From Sphaerosporella brunnea (lineage: Eukaryota; Ascomycota; Pezizomycetes; Pezizales; Pyronemataceae), in assembly GCA_008704415.1 (NCBI GenBank), contig VXIS01000166.1, positions 36,878 to 100,877 of the forward strand: DNA of 64,000 bases. Reading direction: 5' to 3'. Each line of letters opens with the position of its first letter. Within the stretch, counting starts at the first letter, position 1. A program made the position numbers and the translations under genes. Shown one piece after another: positions 56,311-64,000 of this stretch. The notes below the pieces were generated by a model. It worked only from the letters and a program-made list of their open reading frames with translations. It did no database searches and was not told the origin of the DNA.

Positions 56311-56725
56311 ATTACAATCATTACAATTGTATGAATTATCAAAATTATTACAATCAGAACAAACGTCAAAATCATTAAGATCAAAGCGTGCATTATAATC
56401 TTTGAAATGATCAGAATCATGGCAATCATCACAATGATTACAACCATCAGAATTATGGGAGTCACCAAGATTATTACAACCATGAAAAGCATCGTAATCA
56501 TTGCAATAACTACAATTATGAGAATTATCACAAACATTACAATCATTGCAATCATCGAAATTATCACAATCATTACCATGATGACAATCATTTGCATCAT
56601 CACAATCATCAATATCATTACAATCATCTGAATCATCGACATCGTTAGAATCATTGCAATCATCAGAATTATCTCAATCATCCAAATCATTACAATCATC
56701 ACAATTATTACAAAATCATTACACT
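56311..56725 (+). repeat. ATCATTACA-type microsatellite
   Basis: About 400 bases of imperfect ATCATTACAATCATCAGAAT-like repeats. A 172-codon minus frame here is only hydrophobic Ile/Met/Val repeats from the triplets, not a gene. Confidence 0.9.
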
Positions 56726-59236
56726 ATAGCGTTTGAGATTTGGCCCCAGATGCAAATTCAGCCTCAGTCTTGTATTCGAACCTGGAGAGTTTGTGAATAT
56801 TTTGCGTTGCGTCAGGGGAGTTTGCGAATCATTTACATTTTATTTAGAGTGTTTGCGCCTGCGGACATGTATCCCATCAATATTCCTCAAATCAACTCAC
56901 CCTCCGCTGGGATGCGCTTCTCGTGAGACTCCTCAGCACTTACCGTATACTTGGAGCATTCTTCAAAATAACAATACTATCAACCGCATCCTCAACTACA
57001 TCTTTGACTATTGACTGTTCGACCACCCTGGCTCAGGTGTGTGAAACTAGACCTAACTGGCTGAGATGTGAATATGGAAAATGAACTGCAGCAGCCAGCA
57101 GTTACATGTTAGGGGAAACAACCAGTCCAAGTCACCTAAACCATCCAATCCTCTGGGTTTCCATTATCATACCTATCCCACTCCAGCCGCTGCTGAACAA
57201 GCTGTGACTCGTTACACGGATTGTTGGCCTGGTAACACAATGCTCAGTACCTGAAACGTTTTGCTCAGAGGACAAACGTTTTGGAACTATGGTTGGTTTT
57301 CACAGGCTGAGATTCAGCAGATGAAGCAGCACCGGTGGGGTTTTCAAAGGATGATTGATTAGAAGAGGGAGGCGGGGATGCAGGTGAAGAGGGAGGCGGA
57401 TGACGGATACACAAATTGATCAACCCCATCAAAGAGAGCAACGCTAGGGTTGCGCACGAGCAGAGCCGGCTCCAGCACAAAGCTTGAGCCGCAAGCGCAT
57501 GCAAGCACGATTCTATGTATTGTTGGGCTCGAGTGCGATCAATCGAAAGGTTTTTGAGCTTCGGTCAGACTCGAATCATTCCAGCTTTCTTGATAGCACG
57601 AGGTTTCGTTCAAGTTGACTCGCTGTCCTACGACCATCCCGCTCCACCTTATGCCCCTCCCAACTCCAAAACCTCAACTTCAGCTGGACAACCTCAGCAA
57701 TGTCAGCCAGCGATTAGCACACGTATGGAAGAAGATGTGATGAGAGCATTCAACAAGGAGTGCAGTAGAAACAATCAAAAACACTCGCGTTCGAAGCGTT
57801 CAAGTAGATCAAGATCTTGTTGCAATGTTTGTCAATATTCGACGACAAATGGAGTCTACAAACAATGCTTCCGACACGATAGGGAGGCATCAGACACTAC
57901 TCCATTTTTGTGGGAACCCCAATGGGCTTAAAGTTCGACTCTCTTCACTGGTGGAAGCTCAATGAGCACTGATCCCCGACTCTTGCAATAATGGCACAAA
58001 TTACCTTGTAATATGTGCTTCGGCGTACCCGGTGAGCAAATTTCCTCTGTGATTGGTTTCATAATGACGATGACTTCGAACCCTCTTCTCAAAAAATCAT
58101 GAAGCGCTTTTTTACTGCTCAAGCATTGATTGAAGCAGACAGATGTTTAACTTGGGGAAGAATAGGGATATGAAAAGGCGGAAAACAAACCAGCGCCGAC
58201 TAGTCAGACTATTCACACTGCCATGAGTTACCGTTATGCGGCGGAGGATATTCAATTCGACGTTAAAGCTTCGCTGGACTTCTCTTTGGGTCTCCCAGAC
58301 TTATCCGATTGATTTAGCATTGATCAGCGCACTTTATACTGTCACGATTTACATTACCCTGCAACAGCTCACGTGTTTGTTAAATTGTGATCCCACACAT
58401 GGCGGGTAATAGGTTCAGCTTGAGCTGATGCTGTGCCAGCTCGGCCTTGCAAGTCAATGGTCAAAAGCGCACCAGTAGACTTAAGTCTACCCCGAGCTTG
58501 ACTCGACTCTGCTCGTGCGCAACACTACGCGACGCCCAAGGCGGGCATTCGAAAGGAAAACTGGAATTGACTGTAGAGCGAAAAAATGCCATGCCTCCAC
58601 CAACGCAGTTTTTGCGTGGGCAAAGTCGGAGCCCAGGAGAGGATTGGATGCTTGTCATTGATGTATTGGATGTGGACTCATATACGTGTGTTCGTGAGGC
58701 TGCCCAGGCAAGATGAGCTGAGATAGGCAGCAGTATGTCTGTTGAATTTAACTTTGAGACCATGAATGAACTATATTCAGACCCACGTCAAAATGTCATT
58801 GAACGCTTTGCTAATTCCTGCAAGCAGAAGACTGCCAAATTAGTAGAGGGCCATAAAGCCGGGAACGTTAAAGCTTGACAACAATCGGGCGCAAGGGAAG
58901 ACATGACCAAATTCATTGATAGTTTAGACAAAATTGTCAATCTTGCTACAACCACATGAAGAAATGTAGAGAAGAAAGCCAGGGCCTGGGCCAAGCAAAG
59001 AAAACTTACACAACAATGCAAAGGATATTCAAGAAGCAGCCTTTACATACCCGGAAACCAGCGACGTAGCATGCGGCCAAAAGCTGATGCGGACTGAGTG
59101 CATGCAAGCATGACCGACTAGATTCAGCGTTTGGACAAAGAGAATATGCGACTGCACAGAACCGAACAAAAGCATTATGAGCAGATGATCGTAATGGGGA
59201 GAGTCGAGGGTTGGCTGAAGAGGCCCAAGGTACCCC
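56726..59236. other. Unassigned sequence
   Basis: No confident gene. Frame 57515-57931 (+, 138 codons) has Pro-rich and Ser/Arg-rich stretches and five Cys in CCNVCQYSTTNGVYKQC, which could be a small zinc-binding region, but there is no family match. Frames at 58447-58716 (+) and 58788-59021 (-) carry no motif. The right end may include the outer flank of the Ty3 element at 59.2 kb. Confidence 0.3.
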
Positions 59237-59491
59237 TGTTGGTAAGAGTTTTCGGTAGGTGACAAGGATAAGAGGCGAGGATCAGGTGAGAAGATTGGAA
59301 CGTTCCGTGCACGTGATTCCAGACTAAGGTTTTGAGACAAAGGGTCCCCGGTGAAAAGAAAGAAAGAAAGGAAACAAAAGTATTACGAAGCGCCTATATA
59401 TATAAGGTCCGTCATATGACCCACAACGCTTACTGGGCCATAATTCCGAGCCACAGCACCTCCAGCCCTAACCCGATCTTGTGCTGTGACA
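59237..59491 (-). repeat. 3' LTR of second Ty3 element
   Basis: The start TGTCACAGCACAAG is clear because it follows the chromodomain stop and a GGAGAGGGATAC purine tract, as in the first copy. It contains a TATATATATA box near 59395-59405 and one CACGTG near 59313. The far end is inferred from a TTACCAACA-like terminus; the true boundary could differ. Confidence 0.55.
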
Positions 59492-59499
59492 GTATCCCT

Positions 59500-62400
59500 C
59501 TCCTTATGGCTGAGTTCCGACGATGCTCAATTGTCTTCTGGGAGGGAGGGGCCTTAGTTTGTCTGCATAGTTGTCGTGGAATAGATCGATAGCTTCTAAA
59601 CCGTTGACGAACTCGGCTGGCTTCCATTTGAGTTGCACATAGCCGGTCAACTTAACTAGGTACCGGAGCTTCTGTCACTGTTCGCGTAGTGGCGTATCGA
59701 CGATCTAATCCACAAATCATTCCTCTTCTGCGTCAATCCAAACCGGGGGAGGCGCGTCCCGTTGCTGCCCAGTGTATAGATTGTTGACTGCAGGCTCCAA
59801 CAGAGATACATGAACAATGTGGTGGACGTGCATATTGTCATGGAGTCGGAGGCGATAGGCATAGGCAGAGATTTTTTCTGCAATTCTGAATAGTCCAGGA
59901 CGTTTGTTATCCAACTTGCTACCTAGTCTTCGAATTGCGAGCGTCTAGCCAAACTTTGTCACCCACCTAGTAGTCTGGAGCCGGTATGCGGTGCTCATCC
60001 GCATTGCCATGGTTTTTCATTTAGGCTTGCAAGAGCTCTGTGCGTAAATGCAAGTATATTTCTGACACGGTCGTGACAGCGGGGGATAAGTGAAACTGAC
60101 ATTGTGGGTCGAACCCTCTATTGGCGAAGAATGGTGACGACCTATGAGCTTCCGATGCGTAATTATTTGTTGCGATTTCGGCCAATGGTAGCCATTCCGC
60201 CCAGTCATCCTGACAGTAGTGAACATGTGCTCGCAGATACTGCTCCGTAATGGCGTTACTTCGCTCCGTTTGGCCATCAGTTTAGGGATGCAATGCTGTC
60301 AAAAGCGGACGCTTGATGCCAAGTCTCCGACAGAGTCTTTCCCAAAAGCTCACTGAAACTGGCGTCCTCAATCCGAAACTGTAGTCATGGGTAAGCCCTG
60401 GAGTATGAATATCCGCTAGATGAAGATGTCGGCCAACCCTGCTGCGACGATGTTGATGCTTCAAGAAATTAGGTGACCTTCCTGTGTGAGGCGGTCCACT
60501 ACTAGCCAGATGGCGTCAAAACCGTGCTACCACGCGAGTTCGGTATAGAAATCAAGAGATATTTATTGCCAAGGGCGGTTTGGAATCGGCAGGGGCCTTA
60601 GGATGCCGTAGTGAGCGTGTTCACTGGTCCGTAATCGTTGACAGGTATGGCAGTTACGCACATATCGCTCTACATCTTGTCACATTTTTGTCTCGTAGTC
60701 GGAGCAACAAATCAATTTGACAGGCTGGAGGGTGAGTTTGGAAGCCCGGAAAATAGTGCATTTTGTCCGTCAGCAGGGGTCCTTTCGTTTAGCTCAACTT
60801 TGGCGTGTTTGGAACGGAAGACAAGCTCCATTTCAGAAACGGACACCACTAAAGACTCCCTAACAAAGCGTCCAGAAAAAGCAATTACCTTGCGAGGTAC
60901 ATTTCACGTCCGTTTCTTGACGACTCCACGCTACAACAACTTGATGATTTCTTCTTTGTGGGCGACATGTGGACGAGGACCGTGAAGTGTGCAGGACTTC
61001 GTTATTGTGGGGATGGTGAACTGTGGGAGTGAACGGGAGACGTCGAGAAACCATCACGAGCTCTAATGTTAAAAAAAAAATTCACTTGCTACTGACACCA
61101 CGTTCTTGGTGTTTGGAAAAAGCGTCTGTGTGATTGTGACGTCCGTTTACCGGTGAGAAATGGACGCTTGCGGTTAACAGACAAGAGAGCGTTTGTTGTT
61201 TCCAAACGCGCCATAAATCTTCTTGGATGACAGGCCACGGGGATGTGATAGTGTTCTTGCATCAGGTGTAGCTGTAAAGGCTGATATTCGGGCACGTAAA
61301 GTCTAGTTGTGTAGGTGAGGTGGTCTCCTTCTTGAGCACATTCTGCCAACGTGATCCGGTGGCTGTGAGGGACACCTTCAGGGAGCATGAGAAGAACGTC
61401 ACACGGAAATGGGTCTGCATTGTAAGCTTCACCGAAAAGGCGTGCAAGCTTTACTGCTTTGTCAGCCGGAGGCTGCAGAACGTCATCAGGCATTGGTTGT
61501 GGAGGTATTGCGGCTCCATCAGCAAGAAGGTAGACAATTTGATGCGGCTTTATGATAACGGAAAAAGTCTCAGTTGTGCTTTGGTTCGCCACCTTTGATA
61601 GAATATCGGATTTTCGTGTCAGTGAGTTCGGCTTTCCACCCAACGTTCCAGGCCCACTATTGGGCTTGACGTTGATTCCAAAACTTTCTCGTGGTGAAGT
61701 ATTCCAGTTTTTTGTAGTGGGTAAGCACTTGGATTGTGTTTTCCACAGATTGCAGCTCTAATGGCCATTTCTCAAAGGCCCACACGATAGCTTTCAATTC
61801 CTTCTCGTAAATTTAGTCATCATATTCTGCGGGCAAGTGCTTTTGAGAAAAACACCCAAACGGGTGAAGTATACTATCATCGTCGTACTGAAATAGGATA
61901 CCGACAGAAACGTAGTCAGGAGCGTCTGCTTCCACCACAACGTTGCGTTTGTGATTGAAACGTCGAAGGATTGTTGCGGTGGTGAAGCTTGCTTTCAGCT
62001 AGTTAAAGGCTTCCTGTTCGGTCTTGGTCTATTGAAAAGGTACGTCGTTTTGTGAGAGGTGTATGAGCGGCCAGACAATTTGCGAATACAAGCATATGAA
62101 TCGACGATAGAAATTGGCAAACCCAAAAAAACATCCAACATCTTTGCGCTTCATCAAGGTTGGCCAATGTTTAACTGTTTCCACCTTGGCGCGGTCCATT
62201 TGTGTCCCATTAACACCAATGATGATTCCGAGATACTTGACTTCCCGTTGGTGGAACTCACATTTCTCCAGTTTCAGGTGGAGACCTGGTTTTGAGAGCT
62301 GGCGTAGGACTTGTTGGATGTAGTCTTGGTGCTCCTGCAGGGTGTCGGAGTATCTGTGGATGTCATCCAGATATGCAGTTGCAAAAGGATTCAGGAAGGG

Positions 62401-63560
62401 TGAAAGTTTATCATTGATAAAACGTTGAAAGTAAGCAGGGGCGTTGATAGGCCAAACGGCATTACTAGAGTTTTGAAGAGTCTGTAACTGGTTTGAAAGG
62501 CAGTTTTCCGTTCGTCACCTTCTTTCATCCCAATAAATTTATATGTCACACGGACACCTAACCTGCTAACCCATTTAGCTTTGAAAAGTCTCATCAGGGT
62601 CTCTGCTATTAGTCGAAGCGGGTATCTGTTTTTGATTGTTCCCTCGTCGAATCCTCAACAGTCGACGACCAGGCATGGAGATTTGTTCCTCTTTTTAATG
62701 GAAAGAATGGGCGCTCGTGCGCACGAACAGGAGGCCCCGAGGAATCCTTGCGACAGGTTCCCTTCCGACCATGCTTTTAGGGTTTTCAGTTTTCGGCGCG
62801 GCCTCGAATACCAGGGACTAAAAGGATTTTCAAATCCTTTCTTGAGCGCTATGTTGTGGTCGTACGGTCAGTGGGGAGGTACGTGGTTTGATTGAGCTTC
62901 TGAGAATAAGGCGACAAACACGGTGTACTGCGTGGAGACCAGCGACTTGAAGCCTCCTTCGTGGATAGTTTTGCGCTTTAATGCCTTATTGATTTCGTAT
63001 AGTGACATGGAGAAGAGCTGGATCTGACCAAAACGTTGTTCCTTCAAGAGTTTTGACGAAAAGCTTGAAGGCGGTAGCCGATATCATTGCGATGTCAAAG
63101 AGAGGTGGGTTTATTCCTTTGACCTTTGTTGGCTAATGTAGTGACGTGGGCCAATGTAGATTTGAGTGAGCGGCGCAGCGTGGGAAGTCCAAGGATAGAT
63201 AATTGGAAGCAAAGCGAATAGACACTCTATGGTGCCCAACCACAAAATGCCAAGAACAAGGGGGTAATGGCCAAGTTTACATACACAGGTGGGTAACGTC
63301 TGATGCTGGCTTGCGATTGACATTTGGACCTTAACAATGTGGGTAATGTCTCCAGACGAAATGGGTCCTGCCTCAATAACTTTTTTGATACGAGGGATGC
63401 TTAGTGCATGTTGGGAAAATTGTGTTGGCCGGCAAATTCTTCGTGGATAAAAGCAAAACCGGTAGCTCCACAGTCAATCAGTGTATGGGTTCGAACTTTG
63501 TTGTCACCCCTGAAAAGGGAACACATGACTACGAGGTGGTTTCCATTTATTGATTCTTCT
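59500..63560 (-). pseudogene. Decayed Ty3 pol
   Basis: Protease near 63430-63490 ([19 protein letters not shown]). RT near 62400-62660 (NRYPLRLIAETLMRL, LVMPFGLS). RNase H/integrase zinc region at 61089-61643 (GGKPNSLTRKSD near its start, YVPEYQPLQLHLMQEHYH). Integrase tail near 60020-60280 retains DGQTER, the Glu lost in the first copy. The C-terminal part at 59717-59914 ends WIDAEEE, then TGA in place of the usual Trp, FVD, then TAG (59705-59707) in place of the usual Gln. The chromodomain at about 59550-59660 has LRYLVKLTGYV. Stops of all three types and several shifts mean no product is expected. Confidence 0.85.
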
Positions 63561-63779
63561 GCTACACAATAATCTGGAAGGGCTACCGAAGACAAGAAAA
63601 GGTGGGCTGAACGCCCCGTATAACAAAAAAAAGACAACGAGGAAGCAGATGCGGAATGTCCCATGACGAGGCCAACTCTGCGGCATGAGACAACTAGTTT
63701 TCTGACGTCTGGGAAGCAGGCGCAGTGGCTGCCATGGAAGCTTTTACAGTACAGAAACACCGAGCATGGATGGCTATGC

Positions 63780-63985
63780 GACTAGGGCAGTCCAAACAGA
63801 AGTGCTGGTCGGATCCACAACACATGCACTGTCACATTACTAACTGTTATTCTTTCTCTTCGGCTCTGCATTGCGTTGAGCAGGCAAAAGCTCTATTGGT
63901 GTGGGTCCGTAGTTTCCACTATCGGAGTTAGTGTGATGATTTGCGACGAAAGTAGGGGCATTGTCACAGCACAAGGTTGGATCAG
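63780..63985 (-). pseudogene. Ty3 gag C-terminus (second element)
   Basis: Minus-strand text contains a YGPTPIELLPAQRN stretch, like the PTPMDLSANR stretch before the knuckle in the first copy. The knuckle CMCCGSDQHFCLDC (CX2CX4HX4C) follows in another frame. The rest of gag lies beyond the window or is lost. Confidence 0.55.
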
Positions 63986-64000
63986 AGTGTTGCGGGTCTG

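Larger units (their letters stand above)
59237..64000 (-). mobile_element. Second Ty3/gypsy element, heavily decayed, runs off window
   Basis: Read from right to left: a gag zinc knuckle near 63785-63835 (CMCCGSDQHFCLDC), protease, reverse transcriptase, RNase H, integrase, chromodomain, then a 3' LTR whose start TGTCACAGC is the complement of 59486-59491. The domain order matches the Ty3 element at 44 kb, and the RT text is related ([11 protein letters not shown]). Many stops and shifts of all types are present. The sequence is more AT-rich than the first copy, so it is older. The 5' LTR is not in the window. Confidence 0.85.

Noticed and set aside
56184..56702. A 172-codon hydrophobic minus-strand frame resembling a multi-pass membrane protein
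   Set aside because: It is an Ile/Met/Val repeat produced by ATCATTACA-type triplets; simple-sequence artefact.

Overview
The window is eukaryotic and repeat-dominated. It has no operons or Shine-Dalgarno sites. It carries Ty3/gypsy elements with a chromodomain, Ty1/copia elements, a PiggyBac-like transposase relic, MITE-like foldback elements, large satellite arrays, and a gene with the P-loop/nuclease layout of Crinkler (CRN)/RHS-type effectors. The chromoviral Ty3 element, with a self-priming (Tf1-like) primer site, and the CRN-type gene suggest a fungus or a close fungal relative (for example chytrid- or aphelid-like). This is inference; no rRNA or clear housekeeping gene is present.

Layout. 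1-5.5 kb: sequence with short coding-like remnants and a poly(A) run. 5.5-12.3 kb: purine-rich + strand with a 21-bp repeat and a 489-bp foldback element. 12.3-19.0 kb: a degenerate minisatellite with higher-order organisation. 19.8-28.5 kb: the most gene-like part, with a hypothetical gene, a CRN/RHS-type gene and decayed minus-strand genes. 29.6-34.6 kb: a copia element on the minus strand with both LTRs and a perfect 5-bp target-site duplication. 35.7-36.7 kb: a gene with a zinc-finger-like start. 39.1-40.7 kb: a possible single-pass membrane protein and the PiggyBac-like relic. 41.2-55.4 kb: two inverted arms of one ~183-bp satellite family flanking a TE core (Ty3 element at 44.0-49.5 kb, truncated copia at 49.6-51.7 kb). 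56.0-56.3 kb: a second TA-flanked MITE. 59.2-64 kb: a decayed minus-strand Ty3 element.

The most interesting signal is genetic-code-like. Three non-transposon genes and the Ty3 element at 44-49.5 kb are interrupted in frame 11 times, and every interruption is TAG. None is TAA or TGA. Where a family alignment can be recalled (Ty3 gag and reverse transcriptase), the TAG sits where glutamine is expected or allowed. This suggests UAG is read as a sense codon, probably Gln, with TGA/TAA as terminators. Pseudogenisation by C-to-T change (CAG to TAG) is the main alternative. The two copia elements and the second Ty3 copy also carry TGA and TAA interruptions and are simply decayed.

The window looks like heterochromatin: satellites, nested and rearranged retrotransposons and few intact genes. 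Many reading frames are also broken by 1-2-base shifts, which are either real decay or consensus errors.
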